Shown here: positions 9,900-18,092 of the stretch, piece after piece
Position numbering within the stretch: the first letter of the stretch is position 1
How the letters are laid out: the number at the start of each line of letters is the position of its first letter
DNA from: Streptomyces antimycoticus
Lineage (GTDB): Bacteria > Actinomycetota > Actinomycetes > Streptomycetales > Streptomycetaceae
Direction of reading: 5' to 3'
DNA length: 64,000 nt
Assembly (NCBI RefSeq): GCF_005405925.1
Contig: NZ_BJHV01000001.1
Span: forward strand, 1,240,001-1,304,000
The notes under the pieces: model-generated
The model's input: the letters and a program-made list of their open reading frames with translations, nothing else
Told to the model about the DNA's origin: nothing
Database searches by the model: none
Translations under genes and position numbers: made by a program

Positions 9900-11257
9900 G
9901 TGGCATCCGCGGTCTCCAGCACCACCCCTCCTCCCGCACAGCGCGCCGGCTACCGGCACCTGCTGCGCACACCGGGCGCATGGACCTTCCTGCTGCCCGG
10001 CTTCGCCGCCCGGCAGCCGTTCGCGATGCTGACGATCAGCATCGTGCTCCTGCTGCGCCACACCACCGGGTCGTACGGGCTCGCCGGGGCGGTCGCGGCC
10101 GTCACCGGCGTGTCCATGGCACTGTTCGCGCCCCAGAGCGGCAAGCTGGCCGACCGCCACGGGCAGAGCGCCGTTCTGGTGCCGGGTGTGCTGCTCCACG
10201 CGGCGGCCGCCGCCCTGCTGACGGCGCTGGCCCTGGCCCACGCGCCACTGTGGGCGCTGATCGCCGCCGCGGTGCCGACGGGCGCTTCCGTCCCGCAGGT
10301 CGGGCCCATGGTGCGGGCCCGCTGGGCGGCCGCCCTCGGGGACGGCGCTGCCGGGGACGGCGCCCCGGGCGGATCCGGGCCGCGTTCGGGACGCCATCCG
10401 CTGCTGGCGACCGCGGCCGCGTTCGAGTCCGTGACGGACGAGCTGACGTTCGTCATCGGCCCCGTGCTCGCGACCGGTTTGAGCACCGGTGTGCACCCGG
10501 CGTCCGGCCTGGTCGCTGAGGCGGTGCTGACGCTGGTGGGCGGACTGCTCTTCGCGGCCCAGCGCCGTACCGCGCCGCCGCTGGGCGCGGCGCGGGCGGA
10601 CACCCGGGAGCGGCCCGCCTCGGCCCTGTCCATACCGGGCGTGCGGGTCCTGGCCGTGGCCTTCCTGGGCGTCGGCTCGGTGTTCGGCGGGATGCAGGTG
10701 GCCCTGACGGCCTTCGCGCAGGAACACGGTCAACCGGGCCTGAACGGTGTGCTGTACGGCGTCTTCGCGGCGGGCAACATGCTCGCGGGCGTGGCCTGTG
10801 GCGCCATCGCCTGGCGCACCTCCCCCGGCGGCGGCTGCTGACTTCCTACGCCGCGCTGACGCTGGTCTGCTCAACGCTGTGGGCGGTGCCCGCGCCGCTG
10901 CCGCTGGGCGGGCTGGGGCTGCTGGCGGGCCTGTGCATAGCACCGGCGCTGATCACCGGATACACCCTGGTGGAAGCCCTGGTCCCGGCCACGTCCCGGA
11001 CGGAGGCGTTCACCTGGCTGACCGGTTCGGTCGCACTGGGGCAGGCCGCGGCGGTGACGGCGGCCGGACAGGTGGCGGACGGTTTCGGCGCGAGCGCCGC
11101 CTTCACGGTGCCGCTCGTCGGCACGACGCTGGCCCTGCTGACCGTGGTGTCCCTGCGCGCCCGGATCGCACCGCGCGGCGTCTCCACGGCGATACGCCAT
11201 GAGCGGCGCACCGCCGAAGCGCACAACGGATCGCTCCAGACGGTGGACACCGCCTGA
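9900..11257 (+). CDS. MFS transporter, frameshifted
   Basis: Integral membrane transporter of the major facilitator superfamily, probably an exporter. GTG start at 9900 after GGAAAG. The first 313 residues give about nine membrane spans, with the cytoplasmic-loop motif APQSGKLADRHGQSAVLVPG after helix 2 and AAAFESVTDELTFVIGPVLA, which marks the YcaD/EmrD-like actinobacterial subgroup. The last three spans (YAALTLVCSTLWAVPAPLPL, then LVEALVPATSRTEAFTWLTG) are in the -1 frame. One added C in the C5 run 10822-10826 joins them into a 452-residue protein. Single gene, convergent with the next operon. Substrate unknown. Confidence 0.82.
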
Positions 11258-11289
11258 GCGACGCCCCGGCCGTACGGTCCCGGCACGCG

Positions 11290-12162
11290 CTATGCGAACG
11301 TCACCTCCGCCGTGGCGTGCCGGGCCTCCCGGTGGGTCGCGATGCGCAGGTCGGCGCCGCCGCCGGAGGGTGTGCCGGAGGCCACGAGGCGTTCCCCGGC
11401 GAACAGCGGCCGCCGCAGTCGGTAGGACAGCGAGGCCACCCGCCGCGCCGGGGCATGGCGGCGGACGAGTTCGAGCATGAGCAGGGCCAGCAGCGGACCG
11501 TGGACGACGGGGCCCGGGTAGCCCTCCTCCCCTTGCGCGTACGGCGTGTCGTAGTGGATGCGGTGGGCGTTGGCGGTGAGCGCGCTGAACCGGAACAGCA
11601 GGGTCGGATCCGGGTGCAGCGGGAGCCGCCACGTCCCTTCGGGGTCGGGGGCGGCGGACTCGTCGAGGGCGGCCGGGTGGTGGCGCACGGAGCCGCGCCC
11701 CGACCGGTAGACGATGTCCTGTTCCTCGACGAGGCAGGTCCGGCCGCGCTGGCGGAGTTCCCGGCGCTCGGTGACGAACAGCAGCTCCCCCGTGCTCCCG
11801 TGTTTGGCCGTCACCGTGCCCAGGCTGCTGATGCGCTCGGCCGGCTCGCCGAGGTGCAGCGGTTCGGCGATCTCGCATCGTCCTCCGGCGATCATCCGCT
11901 GCCGGTGCGGGATGGGCGGCAGGAAGTGTCCGTTGCGGAGGTGTCCGTCGGCTCCGAGCTCCCGCTGGGCGGGCCAGTGCAGGAAGTAGAGCCAGTGCCA
12001 CAGCGGTGGCAGGGGCTCACCGTCCTTCGCCACGGCCTCGGGCAGGTCGAGGACGGCCGACAGGGCCGCGACGGGGCCGACGGGCAGCACGTCCTCGGCC
12101 TGGACCGGTCCCGGCGCCCATGACGCGACGTACGAGCTGAGCGGGGGCGGGGTGGGTTGCAT
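11290..12162 (-). CDS. MaoC-like/HTD2-type acyl dehydratase
   Basis: 290 residues from ATG 12162, preceded by GAGGAGG. Two hot-dog regions: an N-terminal FAS1-like part (LPPLWHWLYFLHWPAQRELG, NGHFLPPIPHRQRMIAGGRC) and a C-terminal MaoC half with the hydratase motif FSALTANAHRIHYDTPYA (Asn-Ala-His-x-Ile-His-Tyr-Asp), then GYPGPVVHGPLLALLMLELV. This pattern is that of mesaconyl-C4-CoA hydratase or mitochondrial HTD2-like 3-hydroxyacyl-thioester dehydratases. Same strand as the alpha/beta hydrolase and LysR gene upstream, and divergent across the LysR gene from an acyl-CoA dehydrogenase, suggesting a small acyl-CoA catabolic unit. Confidence 0.82.
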   Translation of the reverse strand: MQPTPPPLSSYVASWAPGPVQAEDVLPVGPVAALSAVLDLPEAVAKDGEPLPPLWHWLYFLHWPAQRELGADGHLRNGHFLPPIPHRQRMIAGGRCEIAEPLHLGEPAERISSLGTVTAKHGSTGELLFVTERRELRQRGRTCLVEEQDIVYRSGRGSVRHHPAALDESAAPDPEGTWRLPLHPDPTLLFRFSALTANAHRIHYDTPYAQGEEGYPGPVVHGPLLALLMLELVRRHAPARRVASLSYRLRRPLFAGERLVASGTPSGGGADLRIATHREARHATAEVTFA

Positions 12163-12197
12163 GGTTCTTCTGTCCCTCCTCATGCGTGAGTAGGTGG

Positions 12198-13022
12198 TCA
12201 GACCAGGAAGGGCTCCTCCGCCAGGAACGACGACACGATCGTCGCGGCCGCCGGGCGGCACTCCTGGAAATAGCCATGCCGCGCGCCCTCGAAGATGTGC
12301 GTACGCGCCTGGGGGATGCGCGAGGCGAGCAGCGGTGCGTTGGCCGCCGGGGTGAGCCGGTCGTCCGCGCCGTGCAGGATCAGGGTGGGCACGGTGATCA
12401 GCGGGAGGACGTCCCAGGCGTCGTGTCGATTGCTGGCCACCAGGTGGCCTCGCCGGGCGTGCGGAGGCATACCGGGGGCGCCGAGGGTCGTATAGGGCCC
12501 GGGGTATGCGGCCCGCCAGACCGGGGTGTACATCAGGTCGATCAGCGCTTCGTTCGCCGCCCGCGCGTCGGCCTGGGCCAGGGAGCGCCGCACCGCCATG
12601 TCGCGCTCCGTCGCATGGGGCCCGCCGGGCGAGGTGCAGCCGAGGACGAGCCGGCGGATCCGGTGCGGATGGCGAGCGGCGACCCACTGGGCGACCCGTC
12701 CGCCCATGGAGGTCCCGTACAGATCGGCGCGCTCGATGCCCAGATGGTCGAGGACGGCGATCACATCGTCGGCGAAGCCCGGCGTCGAGTAGGGCTGGTC
12801 GGGCTTTCCGCTCTCCCCCGTGCCACGCCAGTCCATGGTGAGGGTGGTGTGGGTGGCATGGAAGTCCGCCCGTATGCCGTCCCACCAGTGGTGGTTGTTG
12901 GCCTGGCCCGCCAGGAGCACCAGCGGGGGCCGTCCGGTGCCGTGGTGCTGATAGGCGAGAAGGGTGCCGTCCGGCGCGCGGGCGTGACCGCTGACCTGCT
13001 GATGGACGTCGGTGCTTGCCAT
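12198..13022 (-). CDS. Alpha/beta hydrolase
   Basis: 274 residues. Nucleophile elbow GTSMGG with Ser105, oxyanion region LLAGQANNHHWWDG, acid in LHGADDRLTP and catalytic His in ARHGYFQE. MDWRGTGESGKPDQPYSTPG is typical of the 3-oxoadipate-enol-lactonase/haloperoxidase-like subgroup. AAAGGCGAG precedes the ATG. It is 35 bases upstream of the MaoC-like gene, so the two are likely co-transcribed, perhaps acting as thioesterase or C-C hydrolase on the same acyl substrate (inference). No signal peptide. Confidence 0.85.
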   Translation of the reverse strand: MASTDVHQQVSGHARAPDGTLLAYQHHGTGRPPLVLLAGQANNHHWWDGIRADFHATHTTLTMDWRGTGESGKPDQPYSTPGFADDVIAVLDHLGIERADLYGTSMGGRVAQWVAARHPHRIRRLVLGCTSPGGPHATERDMAVRRSLAQADARAANEALIDLMYTPVWRAAYPGPYTTLGAPGMPPHARRGHLVASNRHDAWDVLPLITVPTLILHGADDRLTPAANAPLLASRIPQARTHIFEGARHGYFQECRPAAATIVSSFLAEEPFLV

Positions 13023-13036
13023 GGGTGTTTCTCGCC

Positions 13037-13110
13037 TTTCGGGCCTCAGATATCGCTTTTCGGGTTCCGGCTTCAGGTGTCGTTTTTCGGGTTTCGGGCT
13101 TCAGGTGTCG
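13037..13110. repeat. Imperfect tandem repeat across the LysR stop codon
   Basis: Three imperfect units of about 21, 26 and 28 bases (13037-13056, 13057-13082, 13083-13110). Each reads on the plus strand as a T-rich run, CGGG, then a CTTCAGGTGTCG-like end. On the minus strand each contains ACACCTGA or ATATCTGA, and the last unit holds the true stop codon of the LysR gene (13101-13103). It fills the spacer between the LysR and hydrolase genes. Confidence 0.7.
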
Positions 13111-14053
13111 TCGGTGGGTGCCGCCCGCGTGTGCAGCTGGGCGGAAGGCCACCGCTCCTGGTCCACGGCCGAGGTGATCTGGTGGAGCAGCTCCCGGGCG
13201 ACGGCCTCCACCGCCGGGGGTGTCCGCCCGGCTCTCGACATCCCAAGGACGATCGAGCGCCATACGTCGGGTTCGCACAGCGGTGCCGCGCCGAGTGTGC
13301 CATCGGCCACGTCCTCGGCGATGCCCAGCCCCGGCAGGATGGTCCAGCCGTGCCCGGCCCGGACGAGTTGCTTCTGCACCCGCATGGAGTTGGTCTGCAC
13401 GGCGATGTCCATCTCGACCGCGGCCCGTCCGGCGGCCCCGTCGATCAGGCTGCGCAGGGCGTGCCCGGCCGCGGGCATGACCAGCGGATGCTCGGCGGCC
13501 CGCGCGAAGGGGACGGGCTGATCGCCACGCAGCCCCGCGGACGGCGGCGCGACCACCCACAGCCGCTCGCGCACCAGGGGCGGAGGTTCAGCGACGGTGT
13601 GTCGGCCAAGTTGTAGAGCAGCGTGAGATCCAGGTCGCCGTCGTCCAGCCATTGCTGGAGGTGCCCGGAGTACGCCGTCATCAGGCGCAGCTCGATCCCG
13701 GGGTGGTCCCGGGCCAGAGCGGACACCAGCGGCTCCGCCAGCAGATCGGTGGTGCTCTCCAGCAGGCCCACGGTGACGATGCCGGTCACCACGCCCGGGG
13801 TCGGCTGGACCTCGGCACGGGCGCGCTCCAGCTCGTTCAGGGCGCGGCGAGCGCGGTCGGCCATGATCGCGCCGGCCTCGGTGGGCCGCATGCCCTGCCG
13901 GGTCCGCTCGAAGAGGGGGACGCCCAGCTCCTCCTCCAGGGTGCGGATCTGCCGGGTGACCGCGGGCTGGACCAGATGCAGCAACTCCGCGGCCCGGGTG
14001 ACGCTGCCGACCTCGGCGACCGTGACGAGTGCCTTGAGTTGTTTGACGTCCAA
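13101..14053 (-). CDS. LysR family transcriptional regulator, frameshifted
   Basis: N-terminal winged helix (LKALVTVAEVGSVTRAAELL, VQPAVTRQIRTLEEELGVPL, FERTRQGMRPTEAG) and effector-binding domain (VGLLESTTDLLAEPLVSALA, AGHGWTILPGLGIAED). The domain switches frame near residue 160; one extra base in the four-base run 13577-13580 reads SLNLRPLVRERLWVVAPPSA and restores 317 residues. TTG 14053 (MDVKQLKALV) is preferred because GGAGAG lies 6 bases upstream; ATG 14071 has no such site. Divergent from an acyl-CoA dehydrogenase and heading two acyl-metabolism genes, so it likely controls both. Effector unknown. Confidence 0.85.
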
Positions 14054-14198
14054 CGCTCGCTCTCCAGCCATCCGCGCCCGGCATGGATGTATCACGCATT
14101 GCTATTTCACTGAGACCTCCATGAGTATCCATGATGACACTGAGCTCGGAAGGCAATCCCGCCTCCCCCGTCTTCCCGTCTCACAGGAGCGTCAGAGC

Positions 14199-15361
14199 AT
14201 GAGCACCCTCGACATCGTGTCCGAGGACGAGCGGTTCATCGTCAGGACGGTGCGCGACTTCGTGGACAACGACGTCAAACCGGTCGTCCGGGAGCTGGAG
14301 CACAGCAACACCTACCCCGAGGCCCTGATCGAGAGGATGAAACAGCTCGGTGTCTTCGGGCTCGCCATCCCGGAGGAGTACGGCGGCACCCCCGTCTCCA
14401 CCCCGTGTTATGTCCTGATCACCGAGGAACTGGCCCGTGGCTGGATGAGCCTGGCCGGGGCGATGGGCGGCCATACCGTGGTCTCCACTCTCCTGCTGCG
14501 CTTCGGCACCGAGGAGCAGAAGCGCCGCTATCTGCCGAAGATGGCCACCGGCGAGATCCGGGCCACCATGGCGCTGACCGAACCGGGCGGCGGCTCCGAC
14601 CTCCAGGCGATGCGCACGGTCGCCCGTAGGGACGAGGACGGCTATGTGGTGGACGGCTCCAAGACCTGGATCACCAACTCCCGCCGCTCCCGGCTGATCG
14701 CCCTGCTCTGCAAGACCGACCCCGACGCCACCCCGCGCACCGGGGCATCTCCATCCTGCTGGTCGAGCACGGGCCCGGTCTGACGGTCTCCCGCGATCTG
14801 CCCAAGCTGGGCTACAAGGGCGTCGAGAGCTGCGAGTTGTCGTTCGACGGCTACCGGGCCCCGGCCGACGCCGTGCTGGGCGGGGTGGAGGGCAAGGGGT
14901 TCGCCCAGATGATGAAGGGGCTGGAGACCGGACGGCTGCAGGTCGCCTCCCGTGCGCTCGGCGTCGGCCGGGCGGCGCTGGAGGACGCGCTGGCCTACGC
15001 CCAGGAACGCGAGTCGTTCGGCAAGCCGATCTGGAAACACCAGTCGATCGGCAACTACCTCGCCAACATGGCCACCTCGCTGACCGCGGCCCGTCAGCTC
15101 ACCCTGTACGCCGCGCGGGAGGCCGACGCGGGGCGGCGCGTGGACATGGAGGCGGGCATGGCGAAGCTCTTCGCCTCCGAGACCGCCATGGAGATCACGC
15201 TCAACGCCGTGCGCATCCACGGTGGTTACGGCTACTCCACCGAGTTCGACGTGGAGCGCTACTTCCGCGACGCGCCCCTGATGATCGTCGGTGAGGGCAC
15301 CAACGAGATCCAGCGCAATGTGATCACGGCTCAGCTCGTGAAGCGCGGCGGACTGGAGTGA
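14199..15361 (+). CDS. Acyl-CoA dehydrogenase, frameshifted
   Basis: FAD enzyme oxidising acyl-CoA to 2-enoyl-CoA. ATG 14199 follows ACAGGAG. Motifs: QLGVFGLAIPEEYGG, MALTEPGGGSDLQAMRTVAR (flavin/substrate loop) and the C-terminal RIHGGYGYSTEFDVERYFRD, then GEGTNEIQRNVI carrying the usual C-terminal catalytic-region signature. The frame changes around 14735; one extra C in the C4 run 14731-14734 gives DATPAHRGISILLVEHGPG and a 387-residue protein of normal length. Divergent from the LysR gene. It probably forms a short acyl degradation route with the MaoC-like dehydratase and hydrolase (inference). Confidence 0.88.
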
Positions 15362-15407
15362 TGCCCGACGGGAGTGAGACGGGTTGGAGTGAGACGGGCT
15401 GGAGCGA
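15355..15407. repeat. 15-16 bp tandem repeat starting at the acyl-CoA dehydrogenase stop codon
   Basis: GGAGTGA occurs at 15355-15361 (the last two bases of Leu plus Glu and TGA of the gene), 15371-15377 and 15386-15392, and as GGAGCGA at 15401-15407. Periods are 16, 15 and 15 bases; the second and third units differ at one base. Confidence 0.8.
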
Positions 15408-15428
15408 CGTCCGCTCGCCCGCGCGCGC

Positions 15429-16802
15429 TCAGCCGCCTGCGATGACCTTGCCCGGGTTGAGAATCCCGTGCGGGTCGAGGGCCGCCTTGACGGCACGGTG
15501 CATCTCCAGAACGGCCGGTGTGAGCTCCCGCTCCAGACCGTCCCGCTTCAGCAGGCCCACCCCGTGTTCGCCGGTGACCGTGCCGCCGAGGTCGATGGCG
15601 TCCGCGATGATGTCGTGGAAGGCGGCCTGGGCCCGCTCCTGGGCCGCCGTGTCGCCGGGCTGGGTGATCAGCAGCGGGTGGAGGTTGCCGTCACCGGCGT
15701 GGGCGATGTTGGCGATGAGCGTGTCATGGCGGGTGGCGGCGCGTTCGATCCGCGCCAGCATCTCCGGTACGGCCGCCTTGGGCACGCAGACGTCCTCGGT
15801 GAGCACCGGGCCCAGCCGCTCCAGCGCCGGATAGGCGAGCCGCCTGGCCGAGAACAGCGCGTCCGCCTCCTCCTGGTCCGTGGACTGCGCGGCCCAGGTC
15901 GCCCCCGCCTCCTCGAAACAGGCGAGCATGCGCTCGGCCTCCTGCGCCCCGGCCGGGCCCGGGGCGTCCGTACGGCCGAGGAGCACCACGTCCGCGTCGA
16001 CGGACAGGCCCATGTTCTTCCACTTGTCGACCGCCGCCAGGCAGTGCCGGTCGATCAGCTCCAGCGCGGACGGGGTGAGCCCCGCGGCCCCGATCGCGGC
16101 GACCGCCCGTCCCGCCGCCACGACCGAGGAGAAGTATCCGGCCACCGTGCGCTCGGCCTCACGCCGCGGCCGCAGCCGCACCGTGATCTCGGTGATCACT
16201 CCCAAGGTGCCTTCGGAGCCGACCATCAGTCCCGCCAGGTCGTATCCGGCGACCCCCTTGGCGGTCCTGCGGCCGAGCCGCACGAGCTCACCGGTGCCGG
16301 TCACCATCTCCAGACCGAGCACATAGTCGCGGGTGACGCCGTACTTCACACAGCACAGGCCGCCCGCGTTGGTCGCCACATTGCCGCCGATGGTGGACCA
16401 GGGCGCGCTCGCCGGGTCCGGCGGGTACCACAGGCCCTGTTCGGCGCAGGCGGCCCGCAGATCGTCGTTGACCACACCCGGTCCGACGACCGCGAGGCGC
16501 TCCACGGGGTCGATCTCGTGGATGGTGTCCATGGCCTCGGTGGAGAGCACCACACAGCCCTCGACGGCGTTGGCACCACCGGAGAGACCGGTGCCCGCGC
16601 CCCGGGTGACCAGCGGAACGCCGTGCCGCACACAGGCCCGCACCACGGCACGCACTTCCAGCGCAGTACGTGGCCGCACCACCACGAGGGGCGTGCCGTA
16701 CGGCGCCCACTCCGCCTCGTCGTGGACGAAACCGGTGGCGACGCCAGGGTCCTCGACCATGCGGCCGTCCGGCAGCTCCTGCCGCAGATCATCGATCAAC
16801 AC
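15429..16802 (-). CDS. FAD-linked oxidase, GlcD/D-lactate dehydrogenase type
   Basis: 457 residues from GTG 16802 (AGGGGA about 7 bases before). FAD_binding_4 domain around residues 40-180 (PLVVVRPRTALEVRAVVRAC, VTRGAGTGLSGGANAVEG, STIGGNVATNAGGLCCVKYG) and FAD-oxidase C domain with NIAHAGDGNLHPLL, GGTVTGEHGVGLLKRD and the terminal HGILNPGKV. These are hallmarks of glycolate oxidase GlcD and D-2-hydroxyacid dehydrogenases. No GlcE or GlcF partner is adjacent, so a self-sufficient D-2-hydroxyacid dehydrogenase is more likely than glycolate oxidase. Divergent from the NTF2-like gene. Confidence 0.88.
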   Translation of the reverse strand: MLIDDLRQELPDGRMVEDPGVATGFVHDEAEWAPYGTPLVVVRPRTALEVRAVVRACVRHGVPLVTRGAGTGLSGGANAVEGCVVLSTEAMDTIHEIDPVERLAVVGPGVVNDDLRAACAEQGLWYPPDPASAPWSTIGGNVATNAGGLCCVKYGVTRDYVLGLEMVTGTGELVRLGRRTAKGVAGYDLAGLMVGSEGTLGVITEITVRLRPRREAERTVAGYFSSVVAAGRAVAAIGAAGLTPSALELIDRHCLAAVDKWKNMGLSVDADVVLLGRTDAPGPAGAQEAERMLACFEEAGATWAAQSTDQEEADALFSARRLAYPALERLGPVLTEDVCVPKAAVPEMLARIERAATRHDTLIANIAHAGDGNLHPLLITQPGDTAAQERAQAAFHDIIADAIDLGGTVTGEHGVGLLKRDGLERELTPAVLEMHRAVKAALDPHGILNPGKVIAGG

Positions 16803-16919
16803 GCCCGGTCCCCTGCCTTGTCGTCGAGCACGGTGCTTCCACTCGCACGGTACCCACCACCCCGAGAATGCCTGATCACCACCCCCGCCACCAGGAAGGC
16901 CGCAGGCCGGTCCTTGCGT

Positions 16920-16973
16920 GAGAACCATCGTTCTCCTAGGCTCGCACCCGAAGGGGAGAATGTTCGTTCTCCC
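16920..16973. promoter_or_regulatory. Two inverted repeats, probable TetR operator
   Basis: GAGAACCATCGTTCTC (16920-16935) and GGGAGAATGTTCGTTCTCCC (16954-16973) are both perfect inverted repeats sharing GAGAA(C)/(G)TTCTC half-sites. Their centres lie about 36 bases apart, between the divergent FAD-oxidase and NTF2-like genes. The TetR encoded two genes downstream is the obvious candidate ligand. Confidence 0.65.
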
Positions 16974-17011
16974 TTCCCCCGCCCCGCTCCAACGGCCCAC
17001 AAGGAGACGCT

Positions 17012-17467
17012 GTGACCGACGCCCCACGTCCTCCGTTCCCCCCGTTCACCCGGGAGACCGCCATCCAGAAGGTCCGTCTGGCCGAAGACGGCTGGAACTC
17101 CCGCGACCCCCAGAAGGTCGCCCTGGCCTACACCGTCGACTCGCGCTGGCGGAACCGCGCGGAGTTCGTCACCGGGCGCGACGAGATCGTCGCCTTCCTC
17201 ACCCGCAAATGGGCGCGCGAGCTGGACTACCGGCTCATCAAGGAGCTGTGGGCCCATGACGGCAACCGCATCGCCGTGCGCTTCGCCTACGAATGCCACG
17301 ACGACTCCGGCAACTGGTTCCGCTCCTACGGCAACGAGAACTGGGAATTCGACGACGCCGGTCTGATGCGGCTGCGCTACGCGTGCATCAACGACCTCCC
17401 GATCAAGGAGTCGGAGCGTCTCTACCACTGGCCGCTCGGACGCCGCCCGACGACCACCCCGGGCTGA
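17012..17467 (+). CDS. NTF2-like protein, DUF1348 family
   Basis: 151 residues from GTG 17012 with AAGGAGA 7 bases upstream. Whole-length match to the DUF1348/nuclear-transport-factor-2 fold: [90 protein letters not shown]. The members are small cone-shaped proteins of unknown activity, commonly next to TetR regulators, as here (59 bases to the downstream TetR start). Confidence 0.9.
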   Translation: MTDAPRPPFPPFTRETAIQKVRLAEDGWNSRDPQKVALAYTVDSRWRNRAEFVTGRDEIVAFLTRKWARELDYRLIKELWAHDGNRIAVRFAYECHDDSGNWFRSYGNENWEFDDAGLMRLRYACINDLPIKESERLYHWPLGRRPTTTPG

Positions 17468-17478
17468 GCGACCTCGGC

Positions 17479-17510
17479 CTCTGACCGACCGGCACTCTGA
17501 CCGACCGGCA
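17479..17510. repeat. 16 bp perfect tandem duplication
   Basis: CTCTGACCGACCGGCA is present at 17479-17494 and again at 17495-17510, between the NTF2-like stop and the AGGAGAG ribosome-binding site of the TetR gene. Each copy carries a TGA. Confidence 0.85.
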
Positions 17511-17526
17511 CCAGGAGAGCGGCGAA

Positions 17527-18081
17527 ATGATCAGTCCCGAGACCGCGGAGCTCCGGATCCTCGACGCGGCCGAGACCCTGTTCTACGGACGGGGGCTCCA
17601 GGCCGTGGGCATGGACGAGATCCGTTCCGCCTCCGGCGTCTCCCTCAAACGGCTGTACCAACTCTTCCCGTCCAAAGGGGAGCTCATACAGGCGTATCTG
17701 CGGCGGCGCGACATCCGCTGGCGTCAGAGGCTGGCCGCGTACGCCGATGCCCAGGACACACCTGAGGAACGCATCCTCGCGGTCTTCGACTGGCTCCACG
17801 AGTGGTTCGGCGAGCCGGACTTCCGGGGTTGCGCCTTCAGCAACTCCTTCGGGGAGCTCGGCGCCACCTCCTCGCCCGTGGCCGAGACGGCACGCGCCCA
17901 CAAGGAGGCGTTCTTCGGCTACCTCGCCGAGCTGACGGCGGCCGCGGACAAACCGGCCTCGCTCTCCGGCCACTTGGCACTCCTCGCCGAAGGCGCCATC
18001 ACCACCGCGGCCATCACCGGCAGCCCCGAACCCGCGCACCAGGCGAAGGCAGCAGCACGCGTCCTGCTGGCGGCGGCCTGA
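17527..18081 (+). CDS. TetR family regulator
   Basis: 184 residues. N-terminal helix-turn-helix: RILDAAETLFYGRGLQAVGM, DEIRSASGVSLKRLYQLFPS, KGELIQAYL. The C-terminal ligand domain contains FRGCAFSNSFGELGATSSPV, a pattern shared by TetR proteins that control NTF2/oxidoreductase genes. AGGAGAG lies 8 bases before the ATG. Likely autoregulates the NTF2-TetR pair through the inverted repeats at 16920-16973. Only 11 bases separate it from the convergent photolyase gene, with no hairpin in between. Confidence 0.9.
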   Translation: MISPETAELRILDAAETLFYGRGLQAVGMDEIRSASGVSLKRLYQLFPSKGELIQAYLRRRDIRWRQRLAAYADAQDTPEERILAVFDWLHEWFGEPDFRGCAFSNSFGELGATSSPVAETARAHKEAFFGYLAELTAAADKPASLSGHLALLAEGAITTAAITGSPEPAHQAKAAARVLLAAA

Positions 18082-18092
18082 CGCCACCCCCC

